Shown here in pieces: positions 55,812-63,737 of a stretch of 64,000 nucleotides of DNA. Under the pieces are notes generated by a model. It was not told the origin of the DNA and ran no database searches. It worked only from the letters and a program-made list of their open reading frames with translations. Source of the DNA: Armatimonadota bacterium (lineage in GTDB: Bacteria; Armatimonadota; Fervidibacteria; Fervidibacterales; Thermosaccharophagaceae); contig JANXAS010000001.1 in NCBI GenBank assembly GCA_025062195.1, forward strand, positions 87,473 to 151,472, read 5' to 3'. Made by a program: the position numbers and the translations under genes. Every line of letters starts with the position of its first letter. Position 1 is the first letter of the stretch.

Positions 55812-56714
55812 GTGAGAATGAAGAAACAGTTGGGTTGGCGAAATCATCTTCAATTGCTCTGCATTGCGTTAATGATGTATGAGCTTGTGCAGCTGCGTTA
55901 TGCTCAGCATGCGCTGGCAGCCGAAAAAGCCAAAAAGGCAATTAAGGTTTTCGTTCCATGTGGTATGAGCCTGCCATTCTATGCTGTCAAGGAAGAATTT
56001 GAGAGGCGCACAAATTGCAGCGCCAACCTTGTCTTTGATAACGCAGTTGTGCTGCTTAGGCGAATAAGGAGGGGCGAGTGTCCAGATGTGCTTATCACCC
56101 CCGGAGAACTTGAGATGAGCCAAATGGTTAGTGAGGGCTACATTGACAAGGAGACGGTGCGCACATTTGGGACATTTGATCTTGTGCTTGTTGTCCCGAA
56201 GGGCAACAGGGCGAATGTGAGGAAACTCAGCGATCTGGTAAAACCATCCGTTAAAACCATCGGCATCGCCGATTGGAAACTCAACTCAGCTGGCTATTAT
56301 GCCAAGCTTGCCCTTGAGAGAGCCGGGCTTTGGGAAAAGGTAAGAGGCAAGCTCGTTAAGCATTGGCATGCGCTAAAGGCTGCCGAGTTCGTGTGCACCG
56401 GAAGAGTTGATGTTGGCATCTACTACGCCACATGCCCGTTTGAGAGCGGTCCAGAAAAGCTTGAAGAGGTTGGCGTGCAAGTTGAGGAGCATCCATATCA
56501 AATCGTTGCAAGGATACCCAATAACCTGTATCCACCAGTGAAGGTGCAAGCTGGCGTCCTGAAGAAAGCACCAAACAAAAATATGGCTTTAAAGTTCGTC
56601 TCATTGCTACTTGACCGAAAGGTTCAAAGCGTGCTTGCCAAAAGGGGCATCCCAAACTATCGCCCCATGGGTGGTCATAAGCAGAGCCGCTACAAAGGCG
56701 AAGTTCGTGGCTAA
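55812..56714 (+). CDS. ModA-like periplasmic substrate-binding protein with conserved cysteines (copy 1)
   Basis: GTG 55812 lies five bases after GAGGTG and nine after the trkA stop. A signal peptide runs to about residue 37 (HALAAEK). The rest is a two-lobe solute-binding fold like ModA/SBP_bac_11: VFVPCGMSLPFY, RRGECPDVLITPGELEM, LVLVVPKGN, IGIADWKLNSAGYYA and GRVDVGIYYATCP. Cys50 (VPCG) and Cys208 (YATC) sit at positions that line the ligand cleft in ModA-type proteins and recur in the next protein. No ABC permease or ATPase is adjacent, and the next clear membrane partner is the ArsP-like permease. The ligand may be a metal or metalloid oxyanion, by inference. Confidence 0.84.
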   Translation: MRMKKQLGWRNHLQLLCIALMMYELVQLRYAQHALAAEKAKKAIKVFVPCGMSLPFYAVKEEFERRTNCSANLVFDNAVVLLRRIRRGECPDVLITPGELEMSQMVSEGYIDKETVRTFGTFDLVLVVPKGNRANVRKLSDLVKPSVKTIGIADWKLNSAGYYAKLALERAGLWEKVRGKLVKHWHALKAAEFVCTGRVDVGIYYATCPFESGPEKLEEVGVQVEEHPYQIVARIPNNLYPPVKVQAGVLKKAPNKNMALKFVSLLLDRKVQSVLAKRGIPNYRPMGGHKQSRYKGEVRG

Positions 56715-56802
56715 AGTCATATACGCATATGCGCAAGTGTCAGATTGCCGCGCAAGTTGTAATGGCTCAATTTAATGCGCACAATCAAAGGGGGTGACCA
56801 CG

Positions 56803-58041
56803 ATGCATCGGGTGCTGGCAAAGGCATCTGTCACATCAACATGTGCAATTATTGCGGCAGTGTTTACCATGGTGTTACTTTGCATTCGCATAGCCACTTC
56901 GGAACAAAAATGGATGATGGAATTTGGCGACCCAAAGGCAAAAGTGAAGCTTGAGGCGCTCTATCCGATTGGATGGGGTGGACACGAATGGGTGGTTGAG
57001 TATGTGAGGGAAATTGTCAATTCGTTTCCCGGCAGAGTTTATGCACTCATCATTGACTGGTCAACTGAGCGAGGCGTAAAGGAGCTTGAAAAGCGCAAAC
57101 TGACATGCGGTGCATTTATAATTAACGGAAAACGGGTCGCTAAAGTTGATGGCAAGCGAATTGAGTTCGTCAGATCACCGCTCATTGGCGGTTGGACAAA
57201 GGAGCAACTCAAAAAAGCAGTGGCTGCAGAAGTGCAAGCGGTGTATGGGAAGGAAACGGAAAAGGGCAAGGTGAAGGAAGCACAGGCAAAGCAAATTGTG
57301 CTGAAAGCATTTGTGCCATGCGGTGTTGCAGGTCCGTATGTGGATATAAAGCGCATGTTTGAAAAGCACAATCCGAACATCAAGTTGGAGGAAAAGATTG
57401 AGAATGTGCTTGTGCTGGCAAAGCGTCTTGAGGCTGGCGAGTCACCCGATATTTACATCACACTTGGAAAGCTTGAGATTGAAAAGCTGATGAAGAAGCG
57501 GGGGATAAAACAGGATGACATAACCGCAGTCGCAAGAGCACGAATATCGCTAATCGTTCCCGAAGGCAATCCAAAGAAGCTTAAGACGATAGGCGACCTT
57601 GCGTTAAAGGATATTCGCTCAATCGGCGTTGCGAGGGCTGAGACATCGCTCGGTTATTGCACACAACAGGCATTGGAGCGCCTCGGAGTATGGGAGAAGG
57701 TCAAGGGAAAAGTGGCATATGCCAAATTTCCGGTGGAGCTAAAAAGCTGGGTGCAAAAGCGCCGAGTGGATGCAGCCATAGTTTACCATCCATGCTTATA
57801 CGAGGCGCATGAGATTGGACAACGCCCAAAGTTCGCAGAGAAGGTAACGCTCGTATCTGTCATCCCAGCAATGCTGCATGACGAGATACCGGTGTTTGCC
57901 ATCGTTATGCCCACATCTGCCAAGGCTGAAGCTGCAAAGAAATTTGTTCAATTTATGCTCACGGAAGCAGCTCAGAAGGCATTTGACGAATGGAAGTTTG
58001 AGCCGCTCAAGCCTTTTGCACAACCACCGAAAGGCAAATGA
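56803..58041 (+). CDS. Thioredoxin-fold-like domain fused to ModA-like binding protein (copy 2)
   Basis: ATG 56803 follows GGGGGTGA; GTG 56794 lies inside that site. After a hydrophobic leader (residues about 10-30), residues about 37-145 resemble a thioredoxin-like domain with an LTCGAFIINGK segment but no CxxC at the usual place. Residues about 165-412 are a ModA-like fold (AFVPCGVAGPYVD, SPDIYITLGKLEIE, IGVARAETSLGYC). Cys173 and Cys331 match Cys50 and Cys208 of the preceding protein; Cys286 replaces a residue there. The two genes are 88 bases apart and an ArsP-like permease follows, so all three may move one ligand. The fold assignment of the N-terminal domain is tentative. Confidence 0.8.
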   Translation: MHRVLAKASVTSTCAIIAAVFTMVLLCIRIATSEQKWMMEFGDPKAKVKLEALYPIGWGGHEWVVEYVREIVNSFPGRVYALIIDWSTERGVKELEKRKLTCGAFIINGKRVAKVDGKRIEFVRSPLIGGWTKEQLKKAVAAEVQAVYGKETEKGKVKEAQAKQIVLKAFVPCGVAGPYVDIKRMFEKHNPNIKLEEKIENVLVLAKRLEAGESPDIYITLGKLEIEKLMKKRGIKQDDITAVARARISLIVPEGNPKKLKTIGDLALKDIRSIGVARAETSLGYCTQQALERLGVWEKVKGKVAYAKFPVELKSWVQKRRVDAAIVYHPCLYEAHEIGQRPKFAEKVTLVSVIPAMLHDEIPVFAIVMPTSAKAEAAKKFVQFMLTEAAQKAFDEWKFEPLKPFAQPPKGK

Positions 58042-58163
58042 ACCACCTTCAATTTCATTTGCACGAAAGCAGAGGCGTATAAATAAAGCGTGCCCGAATA
58101 AAACTGCTTAACCAAACCGCACAGTAAACCTTTGTTGGGAGGCAATCCTGTGCGCCTGCAAAG

Positions 58164-58169
58164 TATAAT
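58164..58169 (+). promoter_or_regulatory. Possible -10 element before the ArsP-like permease
   Basis: A perfect TATAAT lies 35 bases before the permease start. No good -35 box sits at the right distance (the best T-rich hexamers are 20 or more bases upstream). It suggests that the permease may have its own promoter in the 162-base gap. Confidence 0.3.
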
Positions 58170-58203
58170 GCAGCAGTTTTTAAGGTGGGTGGTGATGGGC
58201 TAA

Positions 58204-59406
58204 GTGAACTTAACTGTAGGTGATGTCATTGATGTCTTCAAGTGTTGCATATTCACATGGGACTTTCTTCCAGTGGTGTTGCCTGCATTCCTGCTTGCTG
58301 GCGCAATATCGGCGTTTGTCCCAGCAAGGCAAATATTAAGCCACCTTGGTCATCGCGCCAATCAGGTTAAAGCATATGCTGCAGCTGCGCTAAGCGGTTT
58401 TGTGCTTTCAACATGCTCTTGTAACATCGTCCCAATCGCTCTAAGCGTCTTCAAGCGCGGCGCTGGTGTTGGTCCCGCCTTCACTTTCCTGTTCTGTGGT
58501 CCTGCAATCAATTTAGTGACCCTTGCATGGGCTTTCAAAATCATCGGCTTTAAGATGGGGCTTTGGAGAGCACTATCGGTGCCTGTCATTGGGATAATCA
58601 TTGGCATCATAATGCATCTTCTCTTTCGGCATGAAGAGAGGGAGCGCCAAAGCTCGCTCAAAGATGACCCACCTGAAGCAACAGCTATGAGCAGACTTGG
58701 TGAAATTCAAATGAGCCATGCAATGGGCGTTGTCATTTTGCTCCTTGGCATCATGCTCCTTGGGGCTGCAGGATTGCCTTGGGTGTTCCGAGTTCCAGTC
58801 CTTATTGTCTTTACAGCGGTGCTTGTGATCGTCCTTGCAAGATGGTTCACTGCCGACCAAATAAAGCTTTGGATAAGTGAGACTTGGCTTTTCATGAAGA
58901 GCATATTGCCGATAATAATTCCCGCCATATTGGTGATAGCCTTAATAGCCCGCCTCATCCCAATAAGATGGATAACAGAATACTTTTCACAAAACACTGC
59001 CACTGCAGCATACATGGCTGCCGCTTTCGGTTCGCTAATGTATTTCCCCATACTGACTGAGGTGGCTTTCGTTAAAGCATTTTTGAAACAGGGGATGGCA
59101 GTAGCACCTGCCCTCGCAATACTCCTAAACGGACCTGGAGTTAGCCTCCCTGGAGCGATACTTATCGGGAAGCTGTTCGGGTGGAAGAAGGCAGTCATCT
59201 ATGAGCTGCTTGAAATGTTTCTTGGTGGTAGTATCGGATTGCTCTTTGGCAAACTCTACGGAGACTATGTTTGCCCGTGCCAAGTCAGCGAAGTTACACC
59301 ACCAAATGTTTGGCTCATTGTAGCTATGCTCGCAATGGTGTTTGCTGCACTCTTCTCGTCGTTCGTCCTGCTCCTCAGGAGAAGCGGAAGAGCCTCGGAG
59401 GCATAG
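58204..59406 (+). CDS. ArsP/DUF318-family permease
   Basis: A 400-residue membrane protein with about eight to ten helices, in the PF03773-type permease family (ArsP, SO_0444-like). The signature STCSCNIVPI occurs in the first half, followed by FLFCGPAINLVTLAWA. The second half repeats the fold with FPILTEVAFVKAFLKQG and LNGPGVSLPGAILIGKLFGW. Family members export organoarsenicals or other soft metals. GTG 58204 is preceded by GGTGATGG about eight bases away. It is the last gene of a plus-strand run and follows two cysteine-bearing binding proteins. Transport direction and substrate are not known. Confidence 0.85.
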   Translation: MNLTVGDVIDVFKCCIFTWDFLPVVLPAFLLAGAISAFVPARQILSHLGHRANQVKAYAAAALSGFVLSTCSCNIVPIALSVFKRGAGVGPAFTFLFCGPAINLVTLAWAFKIIGFKMGLWRALSVPVIGIIIGIIMHLLFRHEERERQSSLKDDPPEATAMSRLGEIQMSHAMGVVILLLGIMLLGAAGLPWVFRVPVLIVFTAVLVIVLARWFTADQIKLWISETWLFMKSILPIIIPAILVIALIARLIPIRWITEYFSQNTATAAYMAAAFGSLMYFPILTEVAFVKAFLKQGMAVAPALAILLNGPGVSLPGAILIGKLFGWKKAVIYELLEMFLGGSIGLLFGKLYGDYVCPCQVSEVTPPNVWLIVAMLAMVFAALFSSFVLLLRRSGRASEA

Positions 59407-59844
59407 TGGAGCGCCATTACTTTAGCAGTGAACTACCATCGGCTAAAGCCAACAGCCCCTTAGTTTGTTGGTTCGTAGTTCGTAGTAAGGCACGAAACGA
59501 AGTGGAGTGCCGTCAAAGTGAATGCAAGATGCAGATTTAACGCCACTTCGCTTTCGCTTCGTGGCTAACTACGAACAAAAAGTTCGTAGTTTGTAGTAAG
59601 GCACGAAACAAAGTGGAGTGCCGTCAAAGTGAATGCGAAGTGCAAGGTGCAAAGTAAGACACCACCATCGCACTCCGCACCAACCTAACGCCGTTACGCT
59701 CGTAGCTTTGCCCATTGCAGAGGACAGTCATTGGAAAATGTAGTCATAAGTAAGCCACTGAGCTGTATTGTGATGGCAACAGAATTTAAGCAGTCGTGGA
59801 TAAGCCACAACGCTGCATAAAGTTGGATGTTACTCTATACGCTC
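59407..59844. other. Non-coding gap with palindromic repeat array between convergent genes
   Basis: About 440 bases separate the permease stop from the oxidoreductase stop. No gene is visible. A composite palindromic repeat occupies 59470-59625. CTTTAGC near 59420 and GCTAAAG near 59442 form a weak stem without a T run. Confidence 0.5.
59470..59625. repeat. Composite dispersed palindromic repeat (B', A', B')
   Basis: In order: GTTCGTAGT, GTAAGGCACGAAACGAAG and GGAGTGCCGTC (module B inverted); a 27-base spacer; ACGCCACTTCGC with GCTTCGTGGC (module A inverted, 59539-59562); then ACTACGAAC, AAAAA, GTTCGTAGT (a perfect 9-base inverted repeat, 59568-59590) and another B'. The layout is the reverse complement of the array at 63738-64000. 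Confidence 0.75.
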
Positions 59845-61107
59845 CTATACAGCTATTCCAGGGATTGGCACGACATTCTCCTTCGGCATTTCAACGGTGC
59901 CCCGCTCGAAGTCTTCAGGCGTCGGTTTAAGCTGCAGGTTGTAAAGCTCGGGATTCTTTTTCGGGTCACCCATGACCTCATCCCAAGTCACCATACGACC
60001 AGTGTAAGCGGAAATACGCCCCATGATCGCTGCAGCCGTTGACAAAGCGAGCCCGCGCAACTGATTGAGCGGTTTGCCCTTGAGAATATGGTAGAGCAAA
60101 TGCACATGCTCTTGCACGAATGAACTTCTCGCTCTTGGGGTATCAGGCGGAATTGGTGATTGCTGTGGCTTAGGATAATCCGCACCGTTAGTGCGTCCCT
60201 TTTCGTAAACGAACTCATGACCGACCCAGTTCCAACAACCGTTTATCTGCCGACACATTGAATGGATATGGACTCCGCCGCCAAAGTCAAAGTCAACGCT
60301 GAAGAAATCGTATTGGTCACCTGCGGGGCGGCGCGCCCTAAAGCCAAAGCCAACTGCGCTGACTGGTGGTCGCCCAGCAAACCAACATGCAATATCAATG
60401 TTATGAATGTGCTGCTCAACGATGTGGTCTCCAGAGAGGAAACTCCAATTTTGCCATGTTCGGATAAGGTCATCGGGAGTATTGGGATTGATTGGCTTGG
60501 CGGCAAAGTGATGCCCAGCACAGTAACTGACGCGACCGCTGTAAAGGCGTCCCAATGCACCCTCAACGGCAACTGCCTGATGAGTCAATATGAAGTTCCA
60601 ATCGTGCCTCATCATCGTCCCGACAACTGCAACTAAACCCTTCCGCTCAACTTCTTCTCCAGCGGCAATGGCACGCCTACATCCAACTGGGTCAACAGCT
60701 ATTGGCTTCTCAACGAAGATGTGCTTGCCAGCTTTGACCGCCGCTTCAACGAACACTGGGTGAAACGCTGGAGCGGTGGCGATCAGGATAATCTCGGCAT
60801 CCGTCTCCAAGACCTGGCGATAGCCGGTTGGACCGCCAAAGCACCTCTCGGGCGGCACTCCATATTCCTTGGCGGCTGCTAATGCTCTTTCCCTAAACCA
60901 ATCGCCGAATGCAACCATTTGAATTTCAACTCCGAGCAGCTTTGCCGCCTCATGGATATCACGGACAGCGCCTCTTCCTCTCCCACCGCAGCCGATTAGG
61001 GCAGCTTTGAATTTCTTTGATTGGCGCGCAATCAAAATTGTTGGGGCGCTGAGAGTCACCGCTGCCGCTTTGACAAAATCTCTCCGACTCAACTTCCTCT
61101 CGCTCAT
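59845..61107 (-). CDS. Gfo/Idh/MocA-family oxidoreductase with Tat signal
   Basis: ATG 61107 follows AAGGTGATAAAG; GTG 61116 lies within that site. The N-terminus LSRRDFVKAAA is a twin-arginine export signal, so the protein folds with its NAD(P) cofactor before export. The Rossmann motif GCGGRGRGAV lies near residue 40, and EKPIAVDP near 125 carries the Lys typical of the catalytic site. The rest matches the C-terminal domain of the family (HNIDIACWF, then VHIHSMCRQING). Length (420 aa) is usual for exported members. These enzymes oxidise or reduce sugars and related polyols. A candidate promoter lies at 61237-61267. Confidence 0.92.
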   Translation of the reverse strand: MSERKLSRRDFVKAAAVTLSAPTILIARQSKKFKAALIGCGGRGRGAVRDIHEAAKLLGVEIQMVAFGDWFRERALAAAKEYGVPPERCFGGPTGYRQVLETDAEIILIATAPAFHPVFVEAAVKAGKHIFVEKPIAVDPVGCRRAIAAGEEVERKGLVAVVGTMMRHDWNFILTHQAVAVEGALGRLYSGRVSYCAGHHFAAKPINPNTPDDLIRTWQNWSFLSGDHIVEQHIHNIDIACWFAGRPPVSAVGFGFRARRPAGDQYDFFSVDFDFGGGVHIHSMCRQINGCWNWVGHEFVYEKGRTNGADYPKPQQSPIPPDTPRARSSFVQEHVHLLYHILKGKPLNQLRGLALSTAAAIMGRISAYTGRMVTWDEVMGDPKKNPELYNLQLKPTPEDFERGTVEMPKENVVPIPGIAV

Positions 61108-61236
61108 CTTTATCACCTTCCTAAGTCAGCATTTGCATCTTTGATTCAATGCTTACCACGAGGGCAAGCCCGCAAAAATTTTAGACACATCCTACACACA
61201 TAGCGCTTCCGAAGCGATTTGGAATCACTCACTACA

Positions 61237-61267
61237 ATTATAGGCACAGGTGCTAATACCGTTTCAA
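61237..61267 (-). promoter_or_regulatory. Possible sigma-70-type promoter before the oxidoreductase gene
   Basis: On the minus strand TTGAAA (61262-61267) and TATAAT (61237-61242) are 19 bases apart, slightly long for the consensus. It would start transcription about 120 bases before ATG 61107. No other strong pair is present in the gap. Confidence 0.4.
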
Positions 61268-61279
61268 AAATCAAACAGA

Positions 61280-61339
61280 AGTTATGCAGTTGAGCATAAT
61301 GGCAACTCTCAAACCAAAAGCAATCCCGGCTGCATAACT
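61280..61339. promoter_or_regulatory. 10-bp inverted repeat upstream of the promoter, possible operator
   Basis: AGTTATGCAG at 61280-61289 and CTGCATAACT at 61330-61339 are perfect reverse complements 40 bases apart, just upstream of the candidate -35. They could be two half-sites for a regulator of the oxidoreductase gene. Confidence 0.3.
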
Positions 61340-61385
61340 CTCACGGTATAATACGCCCGCAGAATTTGATACATTTCATCCGCTT

Positions 61386-63341
61386 CTACATTTTAAACGC
61401 ACAGGCACCAAGCGGTGGAAGCTCAAGCCAGAGGACATCATCACGGACGGTTGCATTACCATCGCCGATTATTTTCTCCAATTGCTTGACAGTGCTTTGG
61501 GTCAACCATCGTAAGAATAATGGCACTCGGACATTCGTATAACTGGCATTGACGGCAAGCAAAAAGTGCCCATCGTTCCTTGCCCAGATGGAGTAGTAAA
61601 CGCTCTTTTCCCTCCCAACGGCAACTTCAACGGCATCGTCAGCAGTTAAGATTCCCTCTAATTGCTCCACCTCTTTTGCTATCTGTGGCATAGAAGCCCA
61701 AAACTTTTCGCCCATCGGCTTGTATATGAACCAATAAATCAACCTTCCACCGGTCGTGATCGTTAACCAGGTGTGCGCACGCGCCTCCTCGGCAGTTGGC
61801 TCTCGCACAGCATCGTCGTATCCATACATTTGCTGCCAAAATGCTACAGGCTTGCCGAGCGGTCGGCAATCTCTGTTCATACGCCAAAGGAAGTCACACA
61901 AGCGTGTGAATGGATTTTCGGTGCGCCCAAATGGATAGTGGTCAAGCGAGCCAAAGTCGCTTGCGGACAGCGAGCCATAGCCACCTTTACCATCCGTCCA
62001 CGAATACCAGTTAAGCTGTGCTGGACGATATGGGTCAGAAGCCTTCGCTGCCTTGTAAACGGTGAGCAATTCCTCCTCTTTTCTTCCGCCCTGCGCCCAC
62101 CAACCCTCTGGCTCATCAAGCAGATACCAAATGACGATAGCAGGATGACTCCTTAGTGCCTTTATTGTGTTGGCAATATCGTCCGCGATGGCGGAGGCTG
62201 GGCGTTGTCCAGTTTGAGGGCGCAACCATGCAACGCAGCTAAGCTTGCGACGATGCACATCATCCAAGAACTTGCGAACCTGTTCCACAGCACCACCGCT
62301 GGTGGGTATGAACGCCACAATTGAATTGAAACCATTTTGAGCGATGTCATCCAACCACCAATCTTGAGGGTTTGCATGTATGCCCTGAGCAAAAAGTATC
62401 TTAGGCTTACCATTGAGCAGTATGTGACGCCTAACTCGGTCAACTTGGACAAGGCAACCAATTCCTTCAGCCGGGGGCAGCTTTACCAATGCATCTGTCG
62501 CTTTAGCTACAACTTTACCTTGTTCATCAACGGCTTCAATGAGCAGCTGATGTGTTCCAGCTTGAAGCTCGCCAATGGCAAACGATAGGAACTTGCGCTC
62601 CATCGGATTTAGTGATGGATCACCAACTGAAGTTAATTCAAGCTCGTTGACCCTACACCTAACCTTGACTGACAAAGGCAGATTACTCTCACACCATAGG
62701 CGCATCGTTGGCTCATTGACATAAGCGTTCAACTGCACGAGTGCACGGAACAGCTGTGAACGCATCCGAATGAATGCATCATCGCGATACAAGGGTGTGT
62801 AATCAGTTGCTGCATCACCCTCTTCAAGCTGTGGTGCTGCAATAAAAAGTGCTCCAGCATCCGAAAATGAAATGCCTACAACTAAGCGTCCCTTTGCCCA
62901 ATGACCACGATTTGGTGTCGCCGCAAATGAGAACCTTTGCCATTGGGTTGTAACTCGCACGGTAGTCGTTTGGTCATAGCCTATGCTCAACCTGACTGGT
63001 AACTCACCAGACTCGGTGCGCATGTAAACCGAGAATGTGTATGGCTTACCCGATGGCAAGATGTAGGCGTATGACTGCAAATTGAGGCTTGTGCCAGCCT
63101 GTGGATTGAAAAGGCGAAGTGAGCGCACACCTTTAACCGGAGACTCATAACTCAATGATATACAATCTTTCCATAAGCGAATTCGTTCTGGTGCGCCAGT
63201 GCCCCACCAATCTGGAACTTGACCATTCTCCGAATACCAAAAATGTGAGTTGCGCACAAGATTCCTCGGTTGCTCAAGTGGTTGTGCCATAGCGATGACC
63301 ATCAGCGTTAGCAAAATGCACACCGATAACAAATGCACCAT
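61386..63341 (-). CDS. Secreted glycosidase-like protein with N-terminal carbohydrate-binding-type domain
   Basis: ATG 63341 follows GAGGTGATTTGGTG. Residues 1-20 are a signal peptide ending near VIAMAQ. Residues about 25-185 look like a CBM4/9-type jelly roll (NLVRNSHFW, GVRSLRLFN, WQRFSFAATP). An Ig-like region follows (about 200-290), then a TIM barrel starting near VDRVRRHILLNGKP, like GH2-type barrels. IWYLLDEPEGWW (about 403-414) resembles the strand-4 acid/base region, and TTGGRLIYWFIYKP may hold the partner acid. The barrel ends with a beta-sandwich tail. It is expected to act on extracellular polysaccharide; the substrate is unknown, and I cannot pick the exact CAZy family by eye. 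Confidence 0.75.
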   Translation of the reverse strand: MVHLLSVCILLTLMVIAMAQPLEQPRNLVRNSHFWYSENGQVPDWWGTGAPERIRLWKDCISLSYESPVKGVRSLRLFNPQAGTSLNLQSYAYILPSGKPYTFSVYMRTESGELPVRLSIGYDQTTTVRVTTQWQRFSFAATPNRGHWAKGRLVVGISFSDAGALFIAAPQLEEGDAATDYTPLYRDDAFIRMRSQLFRALVQLNAYVNEPTMRLWCESNLPLSVKVRCRVNELELTSVGDPSLNPMERKFLSFAIGELQAGTHQLLIEAVDEQGKVVAKATDALVKLPPAEGIGCLVQVDRVRRHILLNGKPKILFAQGIHANPQDWWLDDIAQNGFNSIVAFIPTSGGAVEQVRKFLDDVHRRKLSCVAWLRPQTGQRPASAIADDIANTIKALRSHPAIVIWYLLDEPEGWWAQGGRKEEELLTVYKAAKASDPYRPAQLNWYSWTDGKGGYGSLSASDFGSLDHYPFGRTENPFTRLCDFLWRMNRDCRPLGKPVAFWQQMYGYDDAVREPTAEEARAHTWLTITTGGRLIYWFIYKPMGEKFWASMPQIAKEVEQLEGILTADDAVEVAVGREKSVYYSIWARNDGHFLLAVNASYTNVRVPLFLRWLTQSTVKQLEKIIGDGNATVRDDVLWLELPPLGACAFKM

Positions 63342-63594
63342 CACCAAATCACCTCACTGTTACTTTTGTAGGGCTTACGCAGTTGGCATTGTTTTTCAGG
63401 GCATACAACAGTCTGCCCCAAAATATTTACAAACGCTCCTCACCACAAAATTTGTTTGTGAAAATTTGTTTGAGCTCTGCTACCAACGCCAGCGGCTTTA
63501 GCCAGTAGTTGATTTGGTTCACCTACACCCATGGGAAGCATAACGGCTTTTAGTCCCTTCAAGGAAATTCTATCTACTAACTTTGTTGTTTGAG

Positions 63595-63667
63595 GTTCGT
63601 AGTTAGCCACGAAGCAAAAGCGAAGTAGCGTGTTCGTAGTTAGACACGAGGCGGAAGCGAAGTGGTG
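63595..63667. repeat. Two adjacent A-type palindromic repeat units
   Basis: GTTCGTAGTTAGCCACGAAG at 63595 and a similar unit starting GTTCGTAGTTAGACACGAGG at 63632 follow each other directly. Both carry the CCAC/GTGG-type arms in slightly changed form. Their spacing shows that module A can occur without module B beside it. Confidence 0.65.
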
Positions 63668-63737
63668 TAAAAATTGGTGCTGGATGCGAAGCATGGAGTG
63701 CAGTGTTGTTGTCTATTTTGCACCTTGCACTCAATTG

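Noticed and set aside
56715..56802. Molybdenum-cofactor riboswitch near the ModA-like genes
   Set aside because: The gap is only 88 bases and I see no matching conserved hairpins; the proteins may not bind molybdate.
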